DNA from: CBDCZY01 sp965224745
GTDB taxonomy: Bacteria > Pseudomonadota > Gammaproteobacteria > Methylococcales > Methylomonadaceae
NCBI GenBank assembly: GCA_965224745.1
Contig: CBDCZY010000004.1
Span: 338,400-402,399, forward strand
Length of the DNA stretch: 64,000 bases
Direction of reading: 5' to 3'
Under the pieces are notes generated by a model, which worked only from the letters and a program-made list of their open reading frames with translations, did not search any database and was not told the DNA's origin. Positions 33,217 through 41,821 of this stretch are shown here, one piece after another. The translations under genes and the position numbers were made by a program. Within the stretch, counting starts at the first letter, position 1, and every line of letters begins with the position of its first letter.

Positions 33217-33231
33217 TGAGAATGATTTTCA
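33217..33231. promoter_or_regulatory. Fur box upstream of feoA
   Basis: TGAGAATGATTTTCA matches the 15-base Fur consensus TGATAATNATTATCA at 12 of the 14 defined positions and is a near-perfect inverted repeat. It lies in the feoA promoter region. Iron-dependent repression of feoABC is the expected effect. Confidence 0.8.
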
Positions 33232-33417
33232 TTATATACCATGAATAAGTATTGTCTAATTATTTGTTTATGTCGAAAAAAGTCAGATCACTACCCTCTG
33301 TATCAGCGATGAAATAGCCAAACCAATGGCAACTTACTGTTTACAAATTTAAAAGCAGCGGTTTGGTGAGGAGAAATGAACTACCACAGAGGAATTGATG
33401 AATCATGCCAGCCTGAT

Positions 33418-33879
33418 TTAGGCTAATTCAGCTGCTCTGTGTTGTTGTTCAGCCTTAAATTGATAACCATCCTGTAAACAATGATCTAACCATTTGACCA
33501 AAAAGTAATTGAGAGACCATTTGTAATTCATGATCTCCAGACTTGATGAAGGGTCTTTGATGACCGAATATACTTCCCGGCGATGATGGTCACTGATGAC
33601 TTCAACAGCTCGCGCATCAAGATAAAGCCGCAGTTTTACAGCGGGTTCCAGAAAGTCACCCAATGCTTGGTCAAAACGATGACTAAGCTCAATAGTCAAT
33701 GTGTAAGGAGATTTTTCGGTCACAGTCAGGTGAAGATCGGGTTTGCCATTAGCATGACCGGTAACATTATTACAAACCTGGAATAGGTTTGGGATTAGTT
33801 GAATAAGCTTGTTGTAGTTGGACTCGCAAATGTAAAGTAGGCATTCTGATTTGTTGACAGGGGATATTTTAAACATCAT
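33418..33879 (-). CDS. DUF1249 protein (YqiB-like)
   Basis: 153 residues, the usual length for DUF1249. It has the conserved pattern YICESNYNKLIQLIPNL at the start, DLHLTVTEKSPYTLTIELSH in the middle and VKLRLYLDARAVEVIS with EVYSV after it. The family is widespread in gammaproteobacteria, often near cAMP phosphodiesterase genes; its function is unknown. Here it lies 15 bases downstream of queD on the same strand. Confidence 0.85.
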   Translation of the reverse strand: MMFKISPVNKSECLLYICESNYNKLIQLIPNLFQVCNNVTGHANGKPDLHLTVTEKSPYTLTIELSHRFDQALGDFLEPAVKLRLYLDARAVEVISDHHRREVYSVIKDPSSSLEIMNYKWSLNYFLVKWLDHCLQDGYQFKAEQQHRAAELA

Positions 33880-33894
33880 TAAAGCACAGATAAT

Positions 33895-34299
33895 TTATTG
33901 CTCTTGATAACTGGCATTAGAACTACTTGTTTCCCATAGTGCTACTTTGAGTACATTAAATCCAGCTTGTTTGACATGCTGAAAGATCATTTGTGCCAAA
34001 ATTTCTGCGGTTGGGTGTTCATCAATCGCCATAAAACGTTCGCCGTTCAACTCTAAGGCAGGAATCATCGGGTCATTTCTATGCAACAGTAAATTATGAT
34101 CTAACTCTTGATCGATATAATTTTGGGCGCATTGTTTAATATCAGCAAAATCGCATACCATGGCTTGATCATTGAGTTCTATGGCACCGACTGTAATACT
34201 GGCTTTTACACTGTGTCCATGCAGATTTTGGCATTTACCTGGATGCTGCATCAGTCGGTGGCCGTAACAAAAATATACCTCTTTGGTGATCGTGAACAT
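33895..34299 (-). CDS. queD: 6-carboxytetrahydropterin synthase QueD
   Basis: 134 residues. The zinc-binding histidines are in YGHRL and NLHGHS, the catalytic cysteine in GKCQNLHGHS, then DFADIKQ and LDHNLLL, EHPTAE and ALWETSS. It converts dihydroneopterin triphosphate to 6-carboxytetrahydropterin, an early step of queuosine synthesis. No other que gene is in view. It lies upstream of the DUF1249 gene and downstream of the PilZ gene, all on the minus strand, so they may be cotranscribed. Confidence 0.93.
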   Translation of the reverse strand: MFTITKEVYFCYGHRLMQHPGKCQNLHGHSVKASITVGAIELNDQAMVCDFADIKQCAQNYIDQELDHNLLLHRNDPMIPALELNGERFMAIDEHPTAEILAQMIFQHVKQAGFNVLKVALWETSSSNASYQEQ

Positions 34300-34323
34300 G
34301 GTTATTTCGAGTGGGAATGTTTT

Positions 34324-34635
34324 TCAAGAGGCGAGCCCTTCAGCTTTTATGCTTTGGATCGATCCTGCTATCTCATATTTGTTATCTTGAACTTTATTAA
34401 CTCTTACAACTTCAATGTAAGCGGTCATTGGCGGTGTAATACGATTTAAAGGGGTGATTTTTACTTCCAGCGCCTTGCCTAGTTCGATTTCTTTTTCCGT
34501 AAAAAAAGCAATCCCCGCACCACTAAGATTGGCACATTGCCCGAAGTGATGTTGATCAGAGTCGATAAATCGATACGTTAGTTTACAGTCGACGTTCATC
34601 CTTGTATAGCTGCGTTTTTCATCAAGTTCCAACAT
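34324..34635 (-). CDS. PilZ-domain protein
   Basis: 103 residues, a single PilZ domain. The c-di-GMP-binding arginine motif is KRSYTRMNVD near residue 7 (RxxxR), and the second motif is NLSGAGIAF, a D/NxSxxG variant with Asn instead of Asp. It probably binds cyclic di-GMP and acts as a small receptor. It lies 24 bases upstream of queD on the same strand. Confidence 0.85.
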   Translation of the reverse strand: MLELDEKRSYTRMNVDCKLTYRFIDSDQHHFGQCANLSGAGIAFFTEKEIELGKALEVKITPLNRITPPMTAYIEVVRVNKVQDNKYEIAGSIQSIKAEGLAS

Positions 34636-34858
34636 TGTTTCTATTCCTTTTTCTATCTAACGATGCAAAATATAATGTGCTAGCAATAGCTTGAAATACA
34701 AAGACTATATATTTATCGCTATTACTTTCCATATTAATAAAGATAGATCACGAGGATAAGAAAAAAAGGCTAATCTGGCTATTAGTTGCTTTTTATGGCA
34801 TATTTTACAGCTTTTTAGCCGCTGAGATCGTTGTTGTATCAATGTTCTCTATCTGTGG

Positions 34859-35896
34859 ATGTTTTTTAATTTTATCAGTAATATGACGAAAGCAAGAGTT
34901 TTAACAGGTATCACTACCACTGGAACCCCTCATTTGGGAAATTATGTTGGTGCAATCCGCCCGGCAATCGAAGCCAGTCACAGTGATCAAGTGACGCCAT
35001 TTTACTTCCTGGCGGATTATCATGCACTGATTAAATGCCAGGAGCCGGAAAAAGTGAGGCAATCTAGCTTAGAGATAGCCGCCAGTTGGTTGGCGTTAGG
35101 ACTCGATACTGAGAACGCAGTTTTTTATCGCCAATCGGATGTCCCTGAAATCATGGAGTTAACTTGGCTTTTGACGTGTGTTACCGCCAAGGGGCTCATG
35201 AATCGCGCTCATGCCTACAAAGCATCTGTCGCAGATAACGAGGAGCACGGTGAAAAGGACCCCGATAAAGGAATTACAATGGGTTTATTTAATTATCCGA
35301 TCTTGATGGCGGCCGATATTTTGATATTTAATGCACACCAGGTTCCTGTGGGTAAAGATCAAATCCAACATATCGAGATGGCAAGAGATATTGCCGGTCG
35401 GTTTAACCATATTTACGGCGAGCATTTTGTGTTGCCGGAAGCTGTTATTGCCGATAATGCAGCTACCCTGGCAGGTTTGGATGGACGGAAAATGAGCAAA
35501 AGCTATAACAATACCATCCCTTTGTTTCTGCCCGAGAAAAAACTCAGAAAGATAATTAATAAGATTAAAACCAACTCTCTGGAACCAGGTGAGCCTAAAG
35601 ATCCTGATACTTGTACGTTATATGGAATTTATCGGGCTTTTGCTACCGACCAGGAGGTGGCAATGATTCGAGAACGTTATCAGGCAGGTATTGCTTGGGG
35701 TGAAATGAAGCAGACATTATTTGAATATATCAACCAACATCTGGCACCAGCTCGTGAGCGATATGAGTCGTTGCTTGAGGAACCCGCTTTTATAGAGCAG
35801 CAATTGTTAGATGGTGCAAAAAAAGCTCATTCCATCAGCAGACCCTTTTTAGATCAGCTCCGAAAAGCTGTTGGCATCCAGAGTATGACTGTATAG
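34859..35896 (+). CDS. trpS: Tryptophanyl-tRNA synthetase
   Basis: Class I synthetase of 337-345 residues. The HIGH-like motif is TGTPHLGNYVGA and the KMSKS loop is GRKMSKSYNN. Two starts are possible: ATG 34859, or ATG 34883 (MTKARVLTGIT), which fits the family's usual N-terminus better. Neither has a strong ribosome binding site. The protein charges tRNA-Trp in the cytoplasm. It is a stand-alone gene, and an IS follows directly downstream in the opposite orientation. Confidence 0.96.
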   Translation: MFFNFISNMTKARVLTGITTTGTPHLGNYVGAIRPAIEASHSDQVTPFYFLADYHALIKCQEPEKVRQSSLEIAASWLALGLDTENAVFYRQSDVPEIMELTWLLTCVTAKGLMNRAHAYKASVADNEEHGEKDPDKGITMGLFNYPILMAADILIFNAHQVPVGKDQIQHIEMARDIAGRFNHIYGEHFVLPEAVIADNAATLAGLDGRKMSKSYNNTIPLFLPEKKLRKIINKIKTNSLEPGEPKDPDTCTLYGIYRAFATDQEVAMIRERYQAGIAWGEMKQTLFEYINQHLAPARERYESLLEEPAFIEQQLLDGAKKAHSISRPFLDQLRKAVGIQSMTV

Positions 35897-35942
35897 CTAA
35901 ATGTGAGTCAGACATTAATAAGAAGCGTTGCTACCAGTATTT

Positions 35943-37316
35943 TCCAATTCAGAAATGAGTCTGAAATGTGCATAAAAGTTAAGCCATTTTTTTCTGTTCA
36001 AAAATCTGGTTAAAAAGTTTCTGTCTTTCTTTTTTTAGGATTATAGCGGCCTGATTATCGGTTATTGCCATGGCAACCTGATCGAGTATCGCAAAGCTTA
36101 TTCCCGGTTTCAAATATTTTTCACTGTCAGGTAGTGATTTGAGTTTGTCATAAGGTGTCATCATGTTTTTATAGGGGTATTGCTTAGACTGCTTTCCTTT
36201 ATCGTCGGTGATGATTTCAGGATAAAAGCAGGGCCTGTGATAGTTAACATAGGGGTACAAATACTTGATATTGAATTCATTCAGCCTCGCAGCCCATCTT
36301 TGTGGGATATGGGTATAGCCAAAAACCTTTCTGACCACCGCGGCATTTTTGCCTTCAACCAGTGCATTATCATTGGTTTGTCGGGATCGTGATTTGGTCA
36401 TTTCAATCAATAGCTTATTTAACAGGTTCTCTACGGGCTTGTTGATATATTCTGACCCATTGTCAGAGTGAAAACCTTTGATGATAAAGGGAAAAGTTTC
36501 CAGTATTTGTTCAAGCACGGGGATTAAAAAGTGTTCGCTGATTTTTTCAACGGATAAGATCATTTCAAACTGAGTGACTTCATCAACTACATTGATATGA
36601 TAAACGCCTTTTTGCTTGTCCTGGTCGCCCTGGTGAACGGTATCAACGCGAAGGTATCCTGGCTGACCGTTGGCTTGTGGTTTTCTTTTGTCGCCAATGG
36701 CGATCTGCCTGGGTTTGGTTTTTTCAAAGTCTCTGCGCTGTAACTGATAGGTTTTTGATGCCCTCAGATTGTAGAGGTGTGAAACAGAGATTGTCGCCAG
36801 CTTTTGATACTGCTTCTCTCCGTACACCTGATAGGAACGCTCAATAAGCTTTTTCACGGCATGACCACAAGGTTTCTCATGCCATTCATCAATGTCTGCC
36901 AATAATCGAATATCGCGCTGAGAATATTTTCGGTTGAAACCATTGCCTCTTGCTGGGCTGTACCTGACGTAACCGGTCTTTCGGTACTGCGCGATGAGAC
37001 GTGTCATCTGCTGGCGGGAATAACCGGTTAGCTTAATCAGAAACCGACTAATGATGCCCTTGTCTTTTTTATTGCAGGACAGGTAGTTGAATTTAACGAG
37101 TCCCTTTTGGATCAATTGATACCGCTCAGCTTTATTACCCGGTATCGAATAGGCTATCGATTGGTTGCCCTGCAAAAAGGATTCGAGGTGCTCTATTTGG
37201 GTTAAATTATCGATGTTCATAATCATTTTCATAAAGTGGATTATGAACAGAAAAGCTATTTCAGGCTCATTTTATACTGGAAATAAGGAGTCGTTTCAGA
37301 CTCATTTCATGTTGGA
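35943..37316 (-). mobile_element. DDE insertion sequence between trpS and yigZ-like gene
   Basis: About 1.37 kb. The ends share an imperfect inverted repeat: left TCCAATTCAGAAATGAGTCT (GAAA), right TTTCAGACTCATTTCATGTT (GGA). The right side carries a second, diverged copy of the same repeat at about 37257-37281. No clear target duplication could be fixed, so the exact ends are uncertain. The single gene inside is an rve-type transposase. The right end sits about 10 bases from the stop codon of the yigZ-like gene. Confidence 0.75.
35979..37232 (-). CDS. DDE (rve-domain) transposase, IS481-like
   Basis: 417 residues. The N-terminal half has helix-turn-helix features (LIKLTGYSRQQMTRLIAQYR). The catalytic core has LRVDTVHQGD (first Asp), GFHSDNGSEYIN (second Asp) and NDNALVEGKNAAVVRK (Glu). 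The retroviral-integrase-like core is complete, so it may be active. Family placement (IS481 or a related unnamed group) is uncertain. Two methionines precede the conserved part; ATG 37232 is the longest. Confidence 0.85.
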   Translation of the reverse strand: MKMIMNIDNLTQIEHLESFLQGNQSIAYSIPGNKAERYQLIQKGLVKFNYLSCNKKDKGIISRFLIKLTGYSRQQMTRLIAQYRKTGYVRYSPARGNGFNRKYSQRDIRLLADIDEWHEKPCGHAVKKLIERSYQVYGEKQYQKLATISVSHLYNLRASKTYQLQRRDFEKTKPRQIAIGDKRKPQANGQPGYLRVDTVHQGDQDKQKGVYHINVVDEVTQFEMILSVEKISEHFLIPVLEQILETFPFIIKGFHSDNGSEYINKPVENLLNKLLIEMTKSRSRQTNDNALVEGKNAAVVRKVFGYTHIPQRWAARLNEFNIKYLYPYVNYHRPCFYPEIITDDKGKQSKQYPYKNMMTPYDKLKSLPDSEKYLKPGISFAILDQVAMAITDNQAAIILKKERQKLFNQIFEQKKMA

Positions 37317-37327
37317 CAAGACTCTAC

Positions 37328-37894
37328 CTAGTTGATCTTGAAAATTGATGTAAAATGAGGAATGGCTGTGATTGGCAAGCTTAAAGTGACTGAAATGGAT
37401 TGGGCAAAATCCTGATGCTCAATTGAACCGCCCAGCTTGTTGATATGATACTCCAATTGAGGCAGTTGTTTGTAATCCACTTGCAGGGTGAGCTGCTTGA
37501 ATTCCACATAGGTCTGAATGTTACATCCTTCAAGCGCCTGTTTTGCTGCATTGCTGTAAGCTCGAGTTAAACCTCCTGCGCCGAGTTTAATGCCACCAAA
37601 ATACCGAATGACTGCAATCAATGTATTGATCAAATCCTTTCCTTCCAAATGTTGTAAGATTGGCTTACCAGCGGTGCCACTAGGTTCTCCTGCATCAAAA
37701 AATCTAACCACCGTATTAGTTTGTGATTTAATACGATAAGCATAGGCAATATGGCTCGCATTTACATGGTGTTGGTGAAGTTGCTTTAGTTGTTGCGACA
37801 CTTCTTTTTCGTTCGAGCAAGGGATGACCTGCCCGATAAAACGTGACCTTTTGATGATAAATTCAATATTTTTTGCAGCCTTAACGCAGTTCAC
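37328..37894 (-). CDS. YigZ/IMPACT family protein
   Basis: 188 residues; the family is usually about 200. The IMPACT domain is clear: FIIKRSRFIGQVIPC, NASHIAYAYRI, FFDAGEPSGTAGKPIL and VIRYFGGIKLGAGGLTRAYS. The C-terminal DUF1949-like domain is a little short and its end lies next to the IS, so the last residues may have been replaced. The family is associated with translation regulation, but its exact role in bacteria is unclear. It is divergent from glcD across a 32-base gap. Confidence 0.88.
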   Translation of the reverse strand: MNCVKAAKNIEFIIKRSRFIGQVIPCSNEKEVSQQLKQLHQHHVNASHIAYAYRIKSQTNTVVRFFDAGEPSGTAGKPILQHLEGKDLINTLIAVIRYFGGIKLGAGGLTRAYSNAAKQALEGCNIQTYVEFKQLTLQVDYKQLPQLEYHINKLGGSIEHQDFAQSISVTLSLPITAIPHFTSIFKIN

Positions 37895-37926
37895 ATTAGC
37901 AATGTGTTATCCATGTCAAATTTAAA

Positions 37927-39426
37927 ATGATAACAGTTCAACCCCATAGTGATGAGAAAATCGAGCACTCTAACGACAAGCAAACTGTTGTTGCCGCTCT
38001 AAAAAAAATTCTGCCTAAAGATTCTATTTTATTTGAGCAAGAAGCGCTAAAACCTTATGAGTGCGACGGGTTGGCTGTTTATCATTGCGAACCCTGGTTG
38101 GTTGTTTTACCTGAAACGGTTGATCAGGTGCAGAAAATACTGACATTGTGTTTTGAATGGGGGATTCCGGTAGTCGCCAGAGGTGCAGGAACAGGCTTGT
38201 CGGGTGGTGCTATACCACTTGCTAACGGTATTTTGATGAGTTTGACAAAATTCAACCGAATTTTAGAGATAGACGCAGCCAACCGGTTGGCTATCGTCCA
38301 ACCGGGCGTCCGGAATTTGGCTATATCGCAAGCAGTTAAAGATCTTGGTTTATTTTATGCCCCTGACCCTTCTTCTCAGATCGCTTGTAGCATTGGCGGC
38401 AATATCGCTGAGAACTCCGGTGGCGTGCATTGTTTGAAATATGGTTTGACGACGCATAATGTATTGGCCGTCAAAGCGGTGACGATGGATGGCGAGCTGG
38501 TTACGCTGGGTGGTCATGGACTAGATGGACCAGGCTACGACTTATTAGCTTTAATGAATGGTTCAGAAGGCCTACTGGCTGTTGTCGTTGAAGCAACCGT
38601 CAAGTTGACACCGTTACCGGAAAAAACACAAGTCATGATGGCGGTATTCGATACGATACAAACAGCCGGCCACGCCGTTGCTGGCTTGATTGCAGCGGGT
38701 GTTGTTCCTGCAGGTCTTGAGATGATGGATCAGCGATCTATTCGCGCGGTTGAGGAATTTGTTCATGCGGGTTATCCCATTGATGCGGCTGCTATCTTAT
38801 TGTGCGAAATTGATGGTCCCAGGGCTCAAGTTGAAATAGAAACGCCTTTGGTGCAAGCATTATTTCTAACCTTGGGTGCTATTGAGGTTCAAGTGGCGCA
38901 GACCGAAGACGAAAGAACACGAATGTGGGCAGGGCGTAAAGCGGCTTTTGCCGCAGCCGGACGAATGTCGCCCGATTATTATTGCATGGACGGAACCATT
39001 CCTCGCCGTCATTTAGCGACTATGTTGCAAGAAATATCAAAGTGGTCTGAGCAATATGGACTCGCTGTCGCTAATGTATTTCATGCCGGAGATGGTAATT
39101 TGCATCCTTTGATATTGTTCGATGCTGAGCAACCAGGGGAATTAGCAAAGGCTGAGGCATTGGGGGCAAACATCTTAGCCCTCAGTGTTGCTTTAGGAGG
39201 TACTATTACCGGTGAACATGGGGTCGGTATAGAGAAAATAAATCAAATGTGCATCCAGTTCAAACCTGAAGAGATCACTCAATTTCATGCACTTAAACGA
39301 GCCTTTGATGCTAAAGGATTGCTCAACCCTGGGAAAGCCATACCTTCTTTGAATCGATGTGCAGAATTTGGCGCCATGCATGTCAAAGAAGGGCGACTTA
39401 AACATTCCGAGCTAGAACGTTTCTAG
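37927..39426 (+). CDS. glcD: Glycolate oxidase subunit GlcD (FAD-binding)
   Basis: 499 residues, usual length. FAD-binding (PCMH) motifs: VVARGAGTGLSGGAIPLANG and PDPSSQIACSIGGNIAENSG, with the C-terminal GDGNLHPLI and TGEHGVGIEK motif that closes FAD-linked oxidases. It oxidises glycolate to glyoxylate as part of GlcDEF at the inner membrane. glcD, glcE and glcF follow each other on the plus strand with gaps of 10 and -7 bases, so they form one operon. Confidence 0.95.
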   Translation: MITVQPHSDEKIEHSNDKQTVVAALKKILPKDSILFEQEALKPYECDGLAVYHCEPWLVVLPETVDQVQKILTLCFEWGIPVVARGAGTGLSGGAIPLANGILMSLTKFNRILEIDAANRLAIVQPGVRNLAISQAVKDLGLFYAPDPSSQIACSIGGNIAENSGGVHCLKYGLTTHNVLAVKAVTMDGELVTLGGHGLDGPGYDLLALMNGSEGLLAVVVEATVKLTPLPEKTQVMMAVFDTIQTAGHAVAGLIAAGVVPAGLEMMDQRSIRAVEEFVHAGYPIDAAAILLCEIDGPRAQVEIETPLVQALFLTLGAIEVQVAQTEDERTRMWAGRKAAFAAAGRMSPDYYCMDGTIPRRHLATMLQEISKWSEQYGLAVANVFHAGDGNLHPLILFDAEQPGELAKAEALGANILALSVALGGTITGEHGVGIEKINQMCIQFKPEEITQFHALKRAFDAKGLLNPGKAIPSLNRCAEFGAMHVKEGRLKHSELERF

Positions 39427-39436
39427 TAAAGCAATA

Positions 39437-40498
39437 ATGGCGCTTGATCTTGAGGTTGAATTTCAGCAAGCCATCAATGAGGCGTATCGAAGTAAAAAGC
39501 CTTTGCAAATTAAGGGGGGCAACAGCAAGCATTTTTTAGGGAGAGAACCCACTGGTCAATCTTTTGATGTATCTTCCAACAAAGGAATAATCAACTATCA
39601 ACCTTCAGAGTTAGTCGTAACAGCCAGAGCAGGCACAACGTTACGGGAACTAGAGGAAGTATTAGCGAAGCAAAATCAAATGCTACCTTTTGAACCACCC
39701 CGTTTTGCATCTACCGCGACATTAGGTGGAACCATAGCAACCGGTGTTTCAGGTTCTCGCCGACCTTTTACCGGCTCAGCTCGAGATTTTGTTTTGGGTT
39801 GTAAGTTAATCAATGGAAAGGGTGAGATCTTGAATTTTGGCGGTGAAGTGATAAAAAATGTGGCAGGTTTTGATGTTGCTCGTTTGATGGTGGGAGCAAT
39901 GGGTACATTGGGCGTTTTACTTGAGGTTTCGATGAAAGTACTGCCTCGTCCATCTTATGAACAAACCAGGGTTTTTGAATTTAATACAGAAGCAGCATTA
40001 GCAACAATGTCTAACTGGATGAATCGAAGTTTATCCCTATCCGCACTATGTTATGAAGAGGGTTTTTTGTATGCGCGATTTGCTGGTGAACAATCTGCAA
40101 TTGAGGACATCAGTAGAAAATTGGGCGGTGAGTGTTTGTCATCAAACTTACCATTCTGGACCCAACTTAAGGAACAGCAGAACGATTTTTTTCTAAAGGC
40201 CGGTAATTTATGGCGGTTCTCGGTTCCAGCAGCTGAACCTCCCATCAATTTATCTGGAAAGTGGTTGTATGATTGGGGTGGTGGTTTGCGCTGGATTAAA
40301 ACGGATGAGCCAGCTAACTTGATTTTTCGTAAATTGCATTCCGTTAAAGGCCATGCTCAATTTTTTAAGGGAGGTGATAGGTCTCAGGAAATTTATCAGC
40401 CGCTAGAATCGCCCTTACAAAAGTTAAACGAACAAGTAAAAAGAGCATTCGATCCAGTCGGCATTCTAAATCCTTTTCGTAAATTCAAGCAGTGGTAA
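39437..40498 (+). CDS. glcE: Glycolate oxidase subunit GlcE (FAD-binding)
   Basis: 353 residues. A shorter relative of GlcD with the PCMH FAD domain: LQIKGGNSKHFLGR, FEPPRFASTATLGGTIATGV and VIKNVAGFDVARLMVGAMGT. It forms part of the glycolate oxidase complex. It begins 10 bases after glcD and overlaps the glcF start by 7 bases. No defects are seen. Confidence 0.94.
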   Translation: MALDLEVEFQQAINEAYRSKKPLQIKGGNSKHFLGREPTGQSFDVSSNKGIINYQPSELVVTARAGTTLRELEEVLAKQNQMLPFEPPRFASTATLGGTIATGVSGSRRPFTGSARDFVLGCKLINGKGEILNFGGEVIKNVAGFDVARLMVGAMGTLGVLLEVSMKVLPRPSYEQTRVFEFNTEAALATMSNWMNRSLSLSALCYEEGFLYARFAGEQSAIEDISRKLGGECLSSNLPFWTQLKEQQNDFFLKAGNLWRFSVPAAEPPINLSGKWLYDWGGGLRWIKTDEPANLIFRKLHSVKGHAQFFKGGDRSQEIYQPLESPLQKLNEQVKRAFDPVGILNPFRKFKQW

Positions 40499-41697
40499 TG
40501 CAAACACAGTTAGATCAGAAGTTCAGTCATATCCCGGAAGCTAAAGAAGTAAATTCAATCCTTCGGGCTTGTGTTCATTGCGGCTTTTGTAATGCGACCT
40601 GCCCAACCTATCTAATTAACGGAGATGAGCTGGATGGTCCTCGAGGTCGTATTTATTTACTTAAACAGATGTTTGAGGGTCAGGACACTTCGAAAACTTC
40701 GTACCTTCATTTGGATCGTTGTTTGACGTGTAGAAGCTGCGAAACCACCTGCCCATCGGGTGTGCGCTATGGCAGATTGTTGGATATAGGCCGAAGTTGG
40801 ATGGAACAACGACAATCCAGGGCTGCCAGTAAAAGGGTTTTGCGTTGGCTGATGGTTCAGGTTCTGCGTTCGCCAAAGTTGATATCTCTGGTTGTCCGAG
40901 TTGGCTCGGTTTGTCGTTTTTGGTTACCTGCAAAGTTTCAACGGCAGATCCCTGAACAATGTTTTAAGCAAGAGAAGGTTTTTTCAAATCATTCCAGAAA
41001 AATGTTGCTGCTGCAAGGATGTGTGCAACCCTATCTTGCACCAACTATCAATGCTGTTACGATGAAAGTTTTTGACTCTTTGAATATCACATTGATACCA
41101 GAAGAGGAGGGTTGTTGCGCGGCAATAAACTACCATTATGCAGGCCAAAGTGAGGCGATTTGTCAAATCAAATCAAACATAGATCGTTGGTGGTCACATA
41201 TTGAAACCGGTATTGAAGCGTTTGTCAGTACAGCCAGTGGTTGCGGAGTAATGGTAAAAGAGTACGGTGACATTTTAAGATACGATAATGCTTATGCTGA
41301 AAAAGCTCGTGTCATATCCTCTAAAGTCAAGGACATAAGCGAAATCTTAAGCCAAGAAGATTTAACATCTATGGCTAGACAAAAGTCATTAAAAATTGCG
41401 TTTCATTCGCCGTGTACCTTGCAACATGGTCAAAAAATTAATGGTGTAGTCGAAGCGATACTCAAGCAATTGGGACACCAGCTAATGCCGATAGCAGATG
41501 CTCATTTATGTTGTGGCTCAGCAGGAATTTATTCTTTTTTAGAAAGAAAAATGGCTAACACTCTTCTACACAACAAACTTACAAATTTAACCAAAGAGCC
41601 TGTAGATGTTATTGTGACTGCGAATATTGGTTGTCTGATACAGCTCAAGTCAGGAACCGGATTTCCGGTGAAACATTGGATTGAAATGCTAGTGTGA
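40492..41697 (+). CDS. glcF: Glycolate oxidase iron-sulfur subunit GlcF
   Basis: 401 residues. Two 4Fe-4S motifs are present at the N-terminus (CVHCGFCNATCPTY and CLTCRSCETTCPSG). The C-terminal CCG domains have GCVQPYLAP with EEEGCCAAINYHYAG, and LCCGSAGIYSF near the end. It passes electrons from GlcD/E to the respiratory chain. It is the last gene of the glc operon, and a 124-base gap follows before a convergent gene. Confidence 0.94.
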   Translation: MVMQTQLDQKFSHIPEAKEVNSILRACVHCGFCNATCPTYLINGDELDGPRGRIYLLKQMFEGQDTSKTSYLHLDRCLTCRSCETTCPSGVRYGRLLDIGRSWMEQRQSRAASKRVLRWLMVQVLRSPKLISLVVRVGSVCRFWLPAKFQRQIPEQCFKQEKVFSNHSRKMLLLQGCVQPYLAPTINAVTMKVFDSLNITLIPEEEGCCAAINYHYAGQSEAICQIKSNIDRWWSHIETGIEAFVSTASGCGVMVKEYGDILRYDNAYAEKARVISSKVKDISEILSQEDLTSMARQKSLKIAFHSPCTLQHGQKINGVVEAILKQLGHQLMPIADAHLCCGSAGIYSFLERKMANTLLHNKLTNLTKEPVDVIVTANIGCLIQLKSGTGFPVKHWIEMLV

Positions 41698-41821
41698 CTT
41701 GTTTTTATAATGCACGACTTTTGAAATTAGCAGTTCAAAAGCCGTACATTTGTATTAACAAACATTATGTTGAAAAAAAGCTTGTCATAATGTCTAGTTT
41801 GTCTAACTTCATTTAAAATAA

